Counted from the stretch's first letter, positions 16,822-25,923 are shown. The stretch is 64,000 bases of DNA from Luteimonas sp. MC1750 (GCF_016615955.1 NZ_CP067113.1:2108001-2172000), one strand, 5' to 3'. The notes: generated by a model not told the origin, from the letters alone. Program-made: numbers and translations.

Positions 16822-17610
16822 ATGTACCTCGAACGCTTCTTCGGCGACGTCTCATCGCCCCACCCCTGTGCCAGTTGCACCGGCGACCAGCGCCTGGACT
16901 TCGAAGTCCGCATGGCCTTCCAGCCGATCGTCGATGCCCGCGACCGCTCCGTGTTCGGCTACGAGGCGCTGGTGCGTGGCGCGGATGGCGCCAGTGCAGC
17001 CCAGGTGATCGCGCGGGTGCTGCCGGAACAGCTGTACCGCTTCGACCAGACCTGCCGGGTCAAGGCGATCGAGACCGCCGCGCGCCTCGGCCTCGGCCAG
17101 CGGCTGTCGATCAACTTCTTTCCCAATGCCGTGTACGAGCCCGCCACCTGCATCCGCCTGACGCTGGCCGCGGCGCAGCGCTGCGGGTTTCCCACCGAGC
17201 GCCTGCTGTTCGAGACCGCCGAGTCCGAGCAGGTCCGCGACCACCGGCACCTGACCCGGATCTTCCGCGACTATCGCGATCGCGGCTTCCTGACGGCGAT
17301 CGACGACTTCGGCGCGGGTTACGCCGGCCTGAATCTGCTGGCGGATTTCCAGCCGGACGTGCTGAAGCTCGACATCGGGCTGGTGCGCGGCGTCGAGACC
17401 AGTCCGGCACGCCAGGCGATCATCGGCGGGGTGATGCAGATGGCCGCTGCGGTGGGCTCGACGGTCATCGCCGAGGGCGTGGAAACCGCCGGCCAATACC
17501 GCGCCCTGCGCGCGCTTGGCGTGCCGCTGTTCCAGGGCTACCTGTTCGGCCGGCCGGCACTCGAGGCGCTCGAAGGAATCACCCCGGCCGCCTGGGACGG
17601 CCTCGACTGA
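16822..17610 (+). CDS. EAL-domain c-di-GMP phosphodiesterase
   Basis: EAL enzymes linearise cyclic di-GMP. This 262-aa protein is essentially a lone EAL domain with a short N-terminus carrying CASC (Cys16, Cys19). The catalytic residues appear intact: Glu48-Ala-Leu, Asn98 (INFFPN), Glu131 (ETAE), Asp161-Asp162 (DDFGAGY), Lys182 (LKLD), Glu218 (AEGVE) and the FQGYLFG motif. Activity is therefore likely but not proven. The ATG at 16822 gives MYLERFFGDV; the longer upstream extension is Arg-rich. It stands alone between tRNA-Ser and the 4.5S RNA gene. Confidence 0.9.
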   Translation: MYLERFFGDVSSPHPCASCTGDQRLDFEVRMAFQPIVDARDRSVFGYEALVRGADGASAAQVIARVLPEQLYRFDQTCRVKAIETAARLGLGQRLSINFFPNAVYEPATCIRLTLAAAQRCGFPTERLLFETAESEQVRDHRHLTRIFRDYRDRGFLTAIDDFGAGYAGLNLLADFQPDVLKLDIGLVRGVETSPARQAIIGGVMQMAAAVGSTVIAEGVETAGQYRALRALGVPLFQGYLFGRPALEALEGITPAAWDGLD

Positions 17611-17647
17611 ACGGCGCACCGCGATGGCGGCGCGCCAGTGCAGCGGC

Positions 17648-17653
17648 TACAAT
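17648..17653 (+). promoter_or_regulatory. -10 box of the 4.5S RNA gene
   Basis: TACAAT lies in the context GGCTACAATCC, about 46 bp ahead of the mature RNA. A -35 is not obvious, so transcript start near 17660 and a 5' leader of about 40 nt are inferred. Confidence 0.5.
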
Positions 17654-17698
17654 CCTGCGCCTGCCACCGCTTGCGGCGCGCAGCATGTTCCAAGTCCA

Positions 17699-17808
17699 TG
17701 GTGGCCCCGTCGGCCCCTCGCGACGCTAGGTCGAAAACTCCGCCAGGGCCGGAAGGCAGCAACGGTATCGATCGACGCGGGTGCCGAGGTCAGTCGGCGG
17801 GGCCACCG
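17699..17808 (+). ncRNA. ffs: signal recognition particle 4.5S RNA
   Basis: The segment folds into the single long hairpin of bacterial 4.5S RNA: GGTGGCCCCG (17700-17709) pairs with CGGGGCCACC (17798-17807). The apical conserved Ffh-binding region reads CAGGGCCGGAAGGCAGCAAC (17743-17762), which carries the family GGAAGG-AGCA core. This RNA works with Ffh to target membrane proteins. Ends are approximate by a few bases. Confidence 0.92.
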
Positions 17809-17838
17809 CCTGTCTGGCGACAGCCCAGCGCATCGCGC

Positions 17839-18597
17839 TCAGGGTGCAAGCGCGGGGTGCGGACGGGGTTGGGCCAGCGTGAACGCCTCGCCCGGCCGGG
17901 CCACGCGGTGGCCGCGTGCGCGCAGCGCGTCGCCGTCGGCCTCGCTGGCGTAGTGGTAGAGCACGCAGCGCGACAGCAGCTCGGGCGGGTACTCGCGCTC
18001 GAGGTCGTCGATGCCGGTGTGCGAGGGATTGCCCGCAAGCCCGCAGTCGTGCGCCACCAGTTCGCCCTCGCCCGCCGCCCCGGCCAGCACTTCGGGGATC
18101 GGCCGCGTGTCGCCGGTCCAGGCCAGGCTGCCGCGCAGGCGCAGGCCGAACGCGGTGCGCGGCCAGTGGTGGCGCGATTCGAAGACCTCCAGGCGCAGGC
18201 CGTCATGCCAGAACGCATCGCCCACCGGCACCACGCGGAAGGCATCCCAGAAGTTCGCGCCGCCCTCGGCCAGCGCGTTGGGGTAGGCCGCCACGCGGCG
18301 ATGCAGCAGCGGCAGCACGTCGACCGGGACGTACAGCGGCATCCTCCCGCGACGCCCGGGGTCGAAATAGTTGGCGACGAACAGCCGCTCGAACCCGGCG
18401 ACATGGTCCAGGTGCACGTGGGTGACGAACATCGCCGGTGGCGGCGCGCCGTAGTGGGCGAGATAGGCCGTGAGGCCCTCGGCGCCGCAGTCGATCGCGA
18501 GCCACGGCGCACCGTTGCGCTCGATGGTCGCCATCGGCGAGCCCAGCGCCACCGCCGACGCGCTGCCCACGCCCTGGAAGCGCAGCGTCCATCCCAT
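17839..18597 (-). CDS. MBL-fold metallo-hydrolase
   Basis: The 252-aa protein has the metal-binding motif THVHLDH (His60, His62, Asp64, His65) of the metallo-beta-lactamase fold. Further candidate ligands lie in ESRHHWP, TGDTR and VAHDCGL, the last resembling the third metal-ligand region. It is in the ribonuclease Z/phosphodiesterase-like part of the superfamily, but the substrate cannot be told. The stop-start spacing with the Kdo-kinase gene is 2 bp (start ATG 18597), so they are co-transcribed. An earlier in-frame ATG at 18618 would overlap the kinase gene and is less likely. Confidence 0.88.
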   Translation of the reverse strand: MGWTLRFQGVGSASAVALGSPMATIERNGAPWLAIDCGAEGLTAYLAHYGAPPPAMFVTHVHLDHVAGFERLFVANYFDPGRRGRMPLYVPVDVLPLLHRRVAAYPNALAEGGANFWDAFRVVPVGDAFWHDGLRLEVFESRHHWPRTAFGLRLRGSLAWTGDTRPIPEVLAGAAGEGELVAHDCGLAGNPSHTGIDDLEREYPPELLSRCVLYHYASEADGDALRARGHRVARPGEAFTLAQPRPHPALAP

Positions 18598-18599
18598 GC

Positions 18600-19361
18600 T
18601 CAGAAGCCCTTTTCCCAACGCGCGTCGTAGCCGGCGCGCAGCCGCGCGAAGTCCGCGCGCACGTCGGCCTCGCTGCGCGCGCCGCGCAGCTTGAGCAGCG
18701 AGCGCTGCAGCCGGGCGAGGTTGCCTTCGCGCCAGGCGGTTTCGGGGATGTGCAGGCGGCCGCGGTCGAAGTCGATCAGCCAGCCCTTGCCGGCATCGTC
18801 GTAGAGGATGTTGTGCGCGTTGAGGTCGGCATGGTCCAGCCCTTCGCGATGGAAGCGTGCGATCAGCGTCCCGGTCTCCGCCCAGGGCACGGTGGCGGGA
18901 TCACCTGCCGCAAGGTAGGCCAGCGAGCGCACGCCCACCAGCCGCTCCATCAGGATCGCGGCGCGATAGGTCATGCCTTCGCGCACGTACGACGCGGCGA
19001 TCGGCTGCGGCACGGGCAGCCCGCGCCGGAGCAGCTCGCGCAGCAGCCGGAACTCGACGAAGCTGCGCACGCGGTGCGCGCCGCGCCACAGGTGCCGGTC
19101 GCGGCTGAGCGACGCCACCGCGCCACCGCGCAGGTACTGGCGCAGCACGGTGGGGCCGTTGCTGGTGTCGTCGATGAACCAGGCGCCGCCGCGCCCGCTG
19201 CCCGACACGGCCACGGCACGCGGGCCCCAGGCCGCGGGATCGAACCAGCGCGGATCCGCTTGCCGCAGCTGCGTCTGGTCGAACAGAATCGAGCCCGAGC
19301 CGCGCCCCTCGGGTCCGGCGCGGAACGGCGTCAGGGTCTCGGTGGCGTCGAACACTGCCAT
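18600..19361 (-). CDS. kdkA: 3-deoxy-D-manno-octulosonic acid kinase
   Basis: KdkA phosphorylates the Kdo residue of lipid A-inner core in bacteria that carry a single Kdo, such as Haemophilus and Xanthomonas. The 253-aa protein has the kinase-like catalytic loop [12 protein letters not shown] (177-188) and metal-binding DFD (197-199, IDFDRGR), plus the [10 protein letters not shown]-terminal motif. The Kdo/WaaP-type fold is clear. It sits back to back with a GT9 glycosyltransferase gene whose start is only 19 bp away, consistent with an LPS-core locus. Confidence 0.92.
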   Translation of the reverse strand: MAVFDATETLTPFRAGPEGRGSGSILFDQTQLRQADPRWFDPAAWGPRAVAVSGSGRGGAWFIDDTSNGPTVLRQYLRGGAVASLSRDRHLWRGAHRVRSFVEFRLLRELLRRGLPVPQPIAASYVREGMTYRAAILMERLVGVRSLAYLAAGDPATVPWAETGTLIARFHREGLDHADLNAHNILYDDAGKGWLIDFDRGRLHIPETAWREGNLARLQRSLLKLRGARSEADVRADFARLRAGYDARWEKGF

Positions 19362-19380
19362 CCCCCGGAGTCTAGCAAGC

Positions 19381-20475
19381 TTGCCGCAGCCCCATTCCGC
19401 TCCCCCGCGCTCGATCTGCCTGCTGCGCCTGTCCGCGCTGGGGGACGTGACCCATGTGCTGCCACTGGTGCGCACGCTCCAGCGCGCATGGCCGGAGGTC
19501 GCGCTGACCTGGATCATCGGCAAGGGCGAGCAGCGCCTGCTCGACGGACTGCCCGGCGTCGACTTCGTGGTCTACGACAAGAAGACCGGCCGCGAGGGCA
19601 TGCGCGGCCTGCGTCGCGAGCTCGCCGGCCGCAGGTTCGACGCGCTCCTGCTGATGCAGCTCGCGCTGCGCGCCAACGTGCTATCGCGCGCGGTGCGGGC
19701 GCCGCGCCGCATCGGCTACGACCGCGCACGCTCGAAGGAACTGCACGGACTGTTCGTCAACGAGCGGATCCCGGCCGACACCGGCGGGCACGTGCTGGAC
19801 GTGCTGGGCGCCTTCGCCCGCCCGCTGGGGCTGCGCCAGGAGCAGATCGAGTGGAACCTCCCCGTGCCCGACGACGCCCACGCGTGGGCGCGCGCCCAGT
19901 GGCCAGACGACGGCCGCCCGACGCTGGTGGTATCGCCCTGCTCCAGCCATCCGCTGCGCAACTGGAGCGCCGAGCGCAACGCCGCCGTCGCCGCGCACGC
20001 CGCCGCGCAGGGCTGGCGCGTGGTGCTGTGCGGTGGGCGCAGCGGGCTGGAGCGGGACACCGCCGACGCCATCCTCGCGCAGGCGGGCGTCCCGCTGCTC
20101 GACCTGGTGGGCAAGGACACGCTGAAACAGCTGCCGGCGCTGCTGGCACGCGCCGACCTGGTGATGACGCCGGATTCCGGTCCGACGCACATCGCCAATG
20201 CCATGGGCACCAAGGTGCTCGGCCTGTATGCGGCCACCGATCCGGCCCGCAGCGGTCCCTACTCCGACCGCCGCTACTGCGTCGACCGCTACGACGAGGC
20301 CGCGCGCCTCTACCTGCGCCAGCCGGCCGCGGCGCTGCGTTGGGGCACGAAGATCGAGCGCGAAGGCGTGATGGACCTGATCAGCGTGGACGATGCGATC
20401 GGCGCGTTCGAACGCTACCGGGCCGACCACCCGCGCCGAGCGACGCCAGGTCAGCCCGCGGGTCCGCCCGCGTAG
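19381..20475 (+). CDS. GT9 family glycosyltransferase (heptosyltransferase-like)
   Basis: The 364-aa product opens [18 protein letters not shown], the GT9 heptosyltransferase N-terminus. It has [12 protein letters not shown], a [11 protein letters not shown] loop and the donor-site motif [21 protein letters not shown]. Such enzymes add heptose or a related sugar to LPS inner core. No ATG is available near the conserved N-terminus; TTG at 19381 lies 10 bases after GGAG and is the best start. It is divergent from kdkA. The exact sugar position is unknown. Its 3' end overlaps the convergent DUF6165 gene by 25 bp. Confidence 0.88.
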   Translation: MPQPHSAPPRSICLLRLSALGDVTHVLPLVRTLQRAWPEVALTWIIGKGEQRLLDGLPGVDFVVYDKKTGREGMRGLRRELAGRRFDALLLMQLALRANVLSRAVRAPRRIGYDRARSKELHGLFVNERIPADTGGHVLDVLGAFARPLGLRQEQIEWNLPVPDDAHAWARAQWPDDGRPTLVVSPCSSHPLRNWSAERNAAVAAHAAAQGWRVVLCGGRSGLERDTADAILAQAGVPLLDLVGKDTLKQLPALLARADLVMTPDSGPTHIANAMGTKVLGLYAATDPARSGPYSDRRYCVDRYDEAARLYLRQPAAALRWGTKIEREGVMDLISVDDAIGAFERYRADHPRRATPGQPAGPPA

Positions 20476-20858
20476 TCCTGGTAGGACTTTTCCTCGACGT
20501 AGCCTGAGCCCAGGGCGAGGTTGATCGCCTTCTTGATCCGCGCCCGCTCGTCGTTCTGCAGGTAGACGCTGCGCGCCAGCTCGACGAAGGCCTGGTCGAA
20601 GGCCTGCGCGCGCTCCTTCAGCCGCACCTCGTCCTCGATGTCCCACAACCGCTCGTTGACCGCCTTGAGCTCCGCGCGCAGGCGCACGATGTCGCCGCCG
20701 GCGGCCGGATGCGCCATCCAGGCCTTCTCCAGCGCCGACAGCTCGCGGCGGACATTGGCCAGCTTGGCCTCGTCGCTCATCCGTTCGGACTTGATCTGCA
20801 GGATCGAGATCTTGTCCAGCAGCTCGCCGAAGGAGACGGGGACGGTGATTTCGGACAT
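20451..20858 (-). CDS. DUF6165 family protein
   Basis: This 135-aa, highly helical, charged protein begins MSEITVPVSFGELLDKISIL and has the pattern of the DUF6165 family: conserved LDKISILQIKSERM and LWDIEDEVR stretches. No enzymatic motif or membrane segment is visible, and the function is unknown. Homologues tend to lie near surface-polysaccharide genes, which fits the kdkA/GT9 neighbours. Its 3' end overlaps the convergent GT9 gene. Confidence 0.8.
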   Translation of the reverse strand: MSEITVPVSFGELLDKISILQIKSERMSDEAKLANVRRELSALEKAWMAHPAAGGDIVRLRAELKAVNERLWDIEDEVRLKERAQAFDQAFVELARSVYLQNDERARIKKAINLALGSGYVEEKSYQDYAGGPAG

Positions 20859-20905
20859 CGGGGACCGCCGGGGCGTCGGAGGGCCGGCCAGTGTAGCGCC
20901 TCGCC

Positions 20906-20934
20906 TTGTCGCGGCCGCCCGCCGCCCGTATCAT
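20906..20934 (+). promoter_or_regulatory. promoter of tRNA-Ser(CGA)
   Basis: TTGTCG at 20906-20911 and TATCAT at 20929-20934 have the ideal 17-bp spacing. The tRNA begins 32 bp after the -10. Confidence 0.65.
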
Positions 20935-20966
20935 TGCGCCCCCGGCCCTCGTGGTCGGGACACCCC

Positions 20967-21057
20967 GGAGAGGTGGCAGAGCGGTTGAATGTACCTGACT
21001 CGAAATCAGGCAGGCGTTTATAGCGCCTCGGGGGTTCGAATCCCCCCCTCTCCGCCA
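20967..21057 (+). tRNA. tRNA-Ser(CGA)
   Basis: A 91-nt class II tRNA with CCA encoded. Acceptor strands GGAGAGG/CCTCTCC pair, the anticodon arm CCTGA-CTCGAAA-TCAGG gives CGA (reads UCG), and the variable arm is GGCGTTTATAGCGCC. Its 3' end is the left arm of another long palindrome (21043-21110). Confidence 0.96.
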
Positions 21058-21110
21058 GATACGCAAAAGCCCCCGAAAGGGGGTTTTTGCGTATCTGGCG
21101 GAGAGGGGGG
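21043..21110 (+). repeat. second palindrome containing an inverted tRNA-Ser 3' end
   Basis: Arms 21043-21074 and 21079-21110 (32 bp, one G-T pair) flank a GAAA tetraloop. The left arm starts in the tRNA T stem, passes through the CCA end and runs into the trailer; the right arm holds TGGCGGAGAGGGGGG, antisense to the tRNA end. The inner CCCCC/GGGGG stem plus TTTTT (21084-21088) resembles a terminator. The trailer sequence differs from copy 1 in its inner stem, yet the architecture is the same. Confidence 0.9.
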
Positions 21111-21112
21111 AG

Positions 21113-21188
21113 TTTGATTCAACCATCCGGTTCGACCCGAAGGCGCGAAGCGCCGTAGGGCGCCCGGCCGCAGGCCGGGCCATCCCCC
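21113..21188 (+). repeat. 76-bp element downstream of tRNA-Ser, copy 2
   Basis: Near-identical to 16620-16695 (two differences in 76 positions) and placed two bases after the palindrome. The flanking unique sequences of the two loci are unrelated, so the element plus the palindrome architecture is what is shared. Confidence 0.85.
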
Positions 21189-21399
21189 CCGGCGCAATCC
21201 CCCCTGGACATTCCGGGCTGCGGTTTCCCTGCCCAGCGACAGCCCTGCACCATCGTCCACTCCCACACCACCTCCACTCCGCGTATACCATCATCATCCC
21301 CGACGCCGCCGCGCCCTCGTACTGCATGCCAGCTGACCTCCATCGACTGCCGCCGCCGTTCTCCCATCCAGCCCTCCCGGGAACCGACGCGGCCTGCGC
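21189..21399. other. intergenic stretch without a gene
   Basis: Together with the palindrome and element, about 340 bp separate tRNA-Ser(CGA) from the phosphatase gene. In this part I see no convincing coding frame, hairpin or RNA. A promoter for the phosphatase is expected here; GCGTATACC near 21281 is a weak -10 candidate. Confidence 0.5.
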
Positions 21400-22104
21400 A
21401 TGATCGAATTCGGCCATCTCACGCACGTCGGCCTGCGCCGCGAGCTCAACGAAGACACCTACTACGGTGACAGCGAACTGGGGCTGTGGCTGGTCGCCGA
21501 CGGCATGGGGGGCCATGAATATGGCGAAGTGGCCAGCGCGCTCGCGCGCGAGGCGATCGTGCGCGAGACCCGGCAGGGCACGCCGCTGTCGCAGGCCATC
21601 CGCATCGCCGACGAGGAGATCATCACGGCCTCGCGTCGCCGCCAGGACGCGCTGCCGATGGGCACCACGGTGGTGGCCGCGCGGGTGAACGGAAGCCGCT
21701 TCGAGGTCGCCTGGGTCGGCGACAGCCGCGTCTACCTCTGGCGCGACGGCAAGCTGGCCCAGCTGTCCCAGGACCACAGCTACGTGCAGGAGTTGATCAC
21801 CCAGGGCGCGATCAGCATCGACCAGGCGCGCAGCCATCCGCAGCGCAACGTGGTCACCCAGGCCTTGGGCGTGACGGAACCGCAGGCGCTCAACGTCGAG
21901 ACCATGTCCGGCGAGCTTGCCCCCGGCATGCAGCTGCTGCTGTGCAGCGACGGCCTCACCGAGGAAGTGGACGACCGCGCGATCGCACGCGTGCTGGCGC
22001 ACGGCGAATGCAGCGCACAGGAATGCGTGGACGGGCTGGTGGCCGCGGCCCTCGATGGCGGCGGCTCCGACAACGTGACCGTGGTACTGGTCCGGCGCCA
22101 CTGA
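21400..22104 (+). CDS. PP2C-family serine/threonine protein phosphatase
   Basis: Stp1-like phosphatases remove phosphate from Ser/Thr using a two-metal centre. The 234-aa protein carries GLRRELNEDTYY (the R-x3-N-x-D motif, Asp19), LVADGMGGHE (Asp34), MGTTVVAA, WVGDSRVYLWRDG, CSDGLTEEVDD and GGSDNVTVVLV, so all main PP2C motifs are present. It is soluble with no signal peptide. No partner kinase or FHA gene is adjacent in this window, so its substrate is unclear. It is convergent with dnaQ. Confidence 0.94.
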   Translation: MIEFGHLTHVGLRRELNEDTYYGDSELGLWLVADGMGGHEYGEVASALAREAIVRETRQGTPLSQAIRIADEEIITASRRRQDALPMGTTVVAARVNGSRFEVAWVGDSRVYLWRDGKLAQLSQDHSYVQELITQGAISIDQARSHPQRNVVTQALGVTEPQALNVETMSGELAPGMQLLLCSDGLTEEVDDRAIARVLAHGECSAQECVDGLVAAALDGGGSDNVTVVLVRRH

Positions 22105-22173
22105 CGGCTGTCGGCGCCGACTGCGGCGAACGGCCGGGGACGCACACCGGCCCGCGCCTGCGCGACATCCGCC

Positions 22174-22905
22174 TCAGGCGATCTCGGCCGCCCGCGTCGC
22201 CTCTTCGGGTTCATCCCACAGCGCCAGCCCGGCGCGGCCGCGGATCGCCGCGACGCGTGCAAGATGCGCCGCCACTTCGTCCTCCAGCACCGCGACCCGC
22301 GGGCGGGGAGCCAGCGCTCCCGCGCGCGGCAGGTCGAGGCGCACCACCGCCTGGTCCGCCGGCGACGGCCCGGCCAGGCCGAGCTCGGTCTGGCCCGCGG
22401 TCAGCGCGAGGTAGACCTCGGCCAGCAGCTGGGCGTCGAGCAGCGCGCCGTGCAGCTGGCGATGGGCGTTGTCCACGCCCAGCCGCCGGCAAAGGGCGTC
22501 CAGCGAGTTGCGCTGCCCCGGGAAGCGCTGGCGCGCCAGCTCGAGCGAGTCGAGCACCGAGGCGCACCCGCCGATGGTGCGGCCGCCGTCCAGCAGCGAC
22601 AGCTCGTGGTCGAGGAAGCCGACGTCGAACGCCGCGTTGTGGATGACCAGTTCGGCACCGGCGATGAAGGCCAGGAACTCGTCGGCGATGGCCGCGAACC
22701 GCGGCTTGTCGGCCAGGAAGTCGAGGGTCAGCCCGGTCACCTCCTGTGCGCCAGGTTCGAACTCGCGATCCGGGTAGACGTAGTGGTGCCAGGTGCGGCC
22801 GGTGGGACGGCGTTCCACCAGCTCGACGCAGCCGATCTCCACGACGCGGTTGCCCTTGCGCCATTCCAGGCCGGTGGTTTCGGTGTCGAGGACGATCTGG
22901 CGCAT
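22174..22905 (-). CDS. dnaQ: DNA polymerase III subunit epsilon
   Basis: DnaQ is the 3'-5' proofreading exonuclease of the replicative polymerase. The 243-aa protein starts MRQIVLDTETTGLEW (catalytic Asp7 and Glu9) and has the ExoII motif NAAFDVGFLDHEL and the ExoIII-epsilon HGALLDAQLLAEVY with its His and Asp. The ATG at 22905 is preferred over an upstream one at 22944 that would overlap rnhA. rnhA lies directly upstream on the same strand, whereas the two are divergent in E. coli. Confidence 0.96.
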   Translation of the reverse strand: MRQIVLDTETTGLEWRKGNRVVEIGCVELVERRPTGRTWHHYVYPDREFEPGAQEVTGLTLDFLADKPRFAAIADEFLAFIAGAELVIHNAAFDVGFLDHELSLLDGGRTIGGCASVLDSLELARQRFPGQRNSLDALCRRLGVDNAHRQLHGALLDAQLLAEVYLALTAGQTELGLAGPSPADQAVVRLDLPRAGALAPRPRVAVLEDEVAAHLARVAAIRGRAGLALWDEPEEATRAAEIA

Positions 22906-22940
22906 CGGTGGGTCGGCTTGCCTCTGGTTGTCGGGTCGGT

Positions 22941-23387
22941 TCAACGCGCGACGGCGCGGAAGCGGATGGCCTCATTGCGCGCCAGGACATCGACGCGCTC
23001 GTTGTCCGGATCGCCCGAGTGCCCCTTCACCCAGCGCCAGTCGATGGCATGGCGGGCGGTGGCGGCGTGCAGGCGCTCCCAGAGGTCACGGTTCTTCACC
23101 GGGTCGCCGCCGGCGGTCTTCCAGCCGCGGCGGACCCAGTTGCGCATCCATTCGGTGATGCCCTTGCGGACGTACTGCGAGTCGGTGTGCAGGGTGACTT
23201 CGCAGTCCTCGGTCAGGGTTTCCAGGGCGACGATCGCCGCCATGAGCTCCATGCGGTTGTTGGTGGTCTCGGCCTCGCCGCCGACCAGCTCCCGCTCGCG
23301 GGCGCCGTAGCGCAGCAGCGCGGCCCAGCCGCCGGGGCCGGGATTGCCCAGGCAGGCCCCGTCGGTGTGCACCTCGATCGCCTTCAT
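22941..23387 (-). CDS. rnhA: ribonuclease HI
   Basis: RNase HI cuts RNA in RNA-DNA hybrids. The 148-aa protein has the DEDD active site: Asp9 ([12 protein letters not shown]), Glu47 ([11 protein letters not shown]), Asp69 (TLHTDSQYV) and a final Asp in [12 protein letters not shown], together with the [10 protein letters not shown] basic loop. Its start overlaps the stop of the upstream methyltransferase by four bases (ATGA). The order methyltransferase-rnhA-dnaQ with divergent gloB resembles E. coli yafS-rnhA-dnaQ-gloB. Confidence 0.97.
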   Translation of the reverse strand: MKAIEVHTDGACLGNPGPGGWAALLRYGARERELVGGEAETTNNRMELMAAIVALETLTEDCEVTLHTDSQYVRKGITEWMRNWVRRGWKTAGGDPVKNRDLWERLHAATARHAIDWRWVKGHSGDPDNERVDVLARNEAIRFRAVAR

Positions 23388-24037
23388 GCCGTGGCGGCCC
23401 CCCGGGCCACCGGCAGCAGCCGGCGCGGACGGATCGGGGTCAGCGGCAGGCTGCGCTTGTCCGCGCGCAGCAGGTAGGCCGCGCGCAGGCCAGCACCCTC
23501 GCGGCGGCGCGCCTCGACCACCGGCTCCCAGAGCGGCCCCATGCCCTCGGACACCGCACCGGGTTCAAGGCCGGCACGGCGCAGCAGGCGCCGCCAGGAC
23601 AGGGGCTCGGCGGCGCGAAGGCCGTGACCGCGCCAGCGCCAGCGGTAGGGCGACAGCGGGTTCAGCGCGAACAGCAGGACCCGGCCGCCGGGCAGGAGCA
23701 GGCGCTCGACCTCTTCCAGCAGCGCGCTGCCGGGCGCGCCGGGCGCCGCCACGTGCTGCAGCACGACGGTCCCGAAGGTCCCGCTGGGCAAGGGCAGCGG
23801 CAGGCTGCAGGCCACGTCGCCCCCGAAGCGCTCGCCGCGCGGGTACAGCGCGAGTCCGCGCCCCCCTTCGGGGCGCTCGGGCGGCAGCGGCGCCAGCCAC
23901 AGCCAGTGCTGCGCCGGGCGCTCGGCCAGCGCGCCGACGATGGCGGAGCGTTCGCTGTCGAGCAGCGCCGCGCCTTCGCTGGAGGCGAACCAGGCCTGGG
24001 CGGCGTCGGGTTGACCGGGTCGGGAACGGAGGGGCAT
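23384..24037 (-). CDS. SAM-dependent methyltransferase, YafS-like
   Basis: The 217-aa protein looks like a small class I methyltransferase. [30 protein letters not shown] fits the post-motif-I region with the proline-glycine turn. The N-terminal glycine-rich SAM motif is poorly conserved, so it may bind SAM atypically. The position between rnhA and divergent gloB is that of E. coli yafS. ATG at 24037 ([10 protein letters not shown]) is the likely start; ATG 24046 is possible. The substrate is unknown. Confidence 0.82.
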   Translation of the reverse strand: MPLRSRPGQPDAAQAWFASSEGAALLDSERSAIVGALAERPAQHWLWLAPLPPERPEGGRGLALYPRGERFGGDVACSLPLPLPSGTFGTVVLQHVAAPGAPGSALLEEVERLLLPGGRVLLFALNPLSPYRWRWRGHGLRAAEPLSWRRLLRRAGLEPGAVSEGMGPLWEPVVEARRREGAGLRAAYLLRADKRSLPLTPIRPRRLLPVARGAATA

Positions 24038-24080
24038 GGTCGCCATTCTAGACGCCAGCTCCGGCCCACGCGCCCTGCAC

Positions 24081-24851
24081 ATGACTCCGGTTCCGATCCC
24101 GGCCTTCGCCGACAACTACATCTGGCTGCTGCCCGCCGTCCCCGGCCGGGGCTGCGTGCTGGTGGATCCAGGCGACGCCGCGCCGGTGCTCGAGGCGGCG
24201 GAAGCCGGTGACTGGCAGCCCGACGCCGTGCTGCTCACCCATCACCACGACGACCACATCGGCGGCGTGGCCGCGCTGCGGGCGCGCTGGCCCGGGCTCG
24301 AGGTGATCGCGCCGGAAGACCCGCGCATCCCGTTCGCCTCGCGCCGGGTGTCTGGCGGCGACCGCATCGACGTGGCCGGGCATGACTTCGAAGTGCTGCC
24401 GGTCCCCGGCCATACCGTGAGCCACATCGCATTCCAGGGCCATGGGCTCTTGTTTTGCGGCGACACGCTGTTCAGTCTCGGTTGCGGCCGGCTGTTCGAG
24501 GGTACGCCGGCGCAGATGCTGGCCTCGCTCGACCGGCTGGCGGCGCTTCCCGGAGACACCCTGGTGTGCTGCGGGCACGAGTACACGCAGTCGAACGCCG
24601 CCTTTGCGCGGGCGGCCGACCCCGACAATCCGGCGCTCGAGCGCCGCAGCGAAGAGGTGGCTGCCTTGCGCCAGAACTCCCTGCCCACGCTTCCCGTCAC
24701 GCTCGCCGACGAGCGCGCCTGCAACCCGTTCCTGCGCGTGGACGCACCCGCCGTGCGCGCGTCGATCGCCGCCTGGGCCGGCCATGACGCGCTGGGCCGC
24801 GTCGATGCGTTCGCCGCGCTGCGGCGCTGGAAGGACGGATTCCGCGCATGA
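24081..24851 (+). CDS. gloB: hydroxyacylglutathione hydrolase (glyoxalase II)
   Basis: GloB hydrolyses S-D-lactoylglutathione to D-lactate and glutathione in methylglyoxal detoxification. The 256-aa protein has the binuclear metal motif [10 protein letters not shown] (His54, His56, Asp58, His59), [24 protein letters not shown] and CGHEYTQSN, and a C-terminal [16 protein letters not shown] region typical of GloB. The start is the ATG at 24081 ([15 protein letters not shown]). The methyltransferase gene starts 43 bp away on the other strand, so the divergent promoters must be tightly packed. Its stop overlaps the next start (ATGA). Confidence 0.96.
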   Translation: MTPVPIPAFADNYIWLLPAVPGRGCVLVDPGDAAPVLEAAEAGDWQPDAVLLTHHHDDHIGGVAALRARWPGLEVIAPEDPRIPFASRRVSGGDRIDVAGHDFEVLPVPGHTVSHIAFQGHGLLFCGDTLFSLGCGRLFEGTPAQMLASLDRLAALPGDTLVCCGHEYTQSNAAFARAADPDNPALERRSEEVAALRQNSLPTLPVTLADERACNPFLRVDAPAVRASIAAWAGHDALGRVDAFAALRRWKDGFRA

Positions 24852-25894
24852 GGGGGGGCGCCCTCGCCGCGGCGGCGCTGTTGCTGGCGCTGACCGCGGG
24901 ACCGGTCGCGGCTGGCGATGCGGTCGCGGGCGATGCCGCGGCTGGCGATGCAGCGGCCGGCAAGGTGGTGGCGGAGGCCAGGGCGGCCCTGGACCCGCCG
25001 CCTCCGGGCCCGGAAGCTTCTGAAGGCACGCCTGTCGCCCCTCCGCCCACCGGCAACGCGGCGGCCGTGCCCGCGGCGCTGCCGGCGACCAGCGGAGTCG
25101 CGATCTACCAGCGCTTCGTCGAGGGCCTGGCCCAGCCGGCCTGCGAGGACGCGAGTCCCCGCTGGCGCCAGCATTTCGCCCACGTCCCCGACCAGCTGGT
25201 GTCCACCGAGGGCGAAGTGCTGCCGCTCTTCGGTTACGTGGTCGAGGCGCTGCGCGCGGCGCACTTGCCGACCGAGTACGCGCTCATTCCCTTCGTCGAA
25301 AGCGGCTACCGGCCCGGCGCGCGCAGCGGCAGTGGTCCGGCCGGCCTGTGGCAGTTCATCGCGGTGACCGCGCGCAACCACGACATCCCGGTGCGCAGCG
25401 GCTACGACGGCCGCCTGTCGCCGGTCGACGCCACGCGCGCGGCCGTGCGCTACCTGAAGACCCTGCATGGCATGTTCGCCGGCGACTGGCGACTGGCGGT
25501 GATGGCGTTCAACGCCGGCGAGTACCGCGTGCTCGGCGCCCTGCGCCGCCACGGCCAGCGCGCGGCCGACGCCGATCCCGAAGGCCTCGAAAGCCTCGCC
25601 GGCATCACGCGCTCCTATGTCCGCAAGCTGCATGCGCTGTCCTGCCTGATGGTCGAAGCCGGTCGCGACGCGGCGTGGACGGAGTCGCTCGATCGCCCGG
25701 TGGCGCGCCTGGTGGCGGTCGACCTGGACAATGAGCCCGCGGGCCTCGACGGCTATGCCAGGCGCAACGGCCTGGATCCGGCCCGCCTGCGCCGGCTCAA
25801 TCCGGCGCTGTCGACCGGCGCGCCGCCCGGCCGGAAGATCCTGGTGCCCCGCGCCGCCGCCGCGACCCCGGCGGCAGCCGGCGTGGCAAACTAG
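24848..25894 (+). CDS. MltD-like lytic murein transglycosylase
   Basis: Lytic transglycosylases cleave glycan strands of peptidoglycan. The 348-aa protein has a signal peptide (about residues 1-22), a Gly-Asp-Ala repeat stretch, a Pro-rich spacer, then an SLT domain with the catalytic Glu151 in [30 protein letters not shown] and [13 protein letters not shown]. The C-terminal portion ([20 protein letters not shown], then GRKILVP) reads like a single degenerate LysM. It is shorter than E. coli MltD, which has more LysM repeats. The start overlaps the gloB stop. Confidence 0.9.
   Translation: MRGGALAAAALLLALTAGPVAAGDAVAGDAAAGDAAAGKVVAEARAALDPPPPGPEASEGTPVAPPPTGNAAAVPAALPATSGVAIYQRFVEGLAQPACEDASPRWRQHFAHVPDQLVSTEGEVLPLFGYVVEALRAAHLPTEYALIPFVESGYRPGARSGSGPAGLWQFIAVTARNHDIPVRSGYDGRLSPVDATRAAVRYLKTLHGMFAGDWRLAVMAFNAGEYRVLGALRRHGQRAADADPEGLESLAGITRSYVRKLHALSCLMVEAGRDAAWTESLDRPVARLVAVDLDNEPAGLDGYARRNGLDPARLRRLNPALSTGAPPGRKILVPRAAAATPAAAGVAN
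24911..24964 (+). repeat. 12-bp tandem repeats in the transglycosylase gene
   Basis: About four copies of a unit like GCGGCTGGCGAT encode [18 protein letters not shown] right after the signal peptide. This is a low-complexity spacer that could change length by slippage in frame. Confidence 0.7.
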
Positions 25895-25923
25895 CCGGCC
25901 CACTCCACCGGGTCGAACACACC

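Noticed and set aside
16523..16855. Short minus-strand frames crossing tRNA-Ser loci that read ...MVESKSPLSARYKK... and ...GIRTPEA...
   Set aside because: These are translations of tRNA and its inverted repeat; similar spurious proteins are common near tRNA genes. The DNA structure is the real signal.
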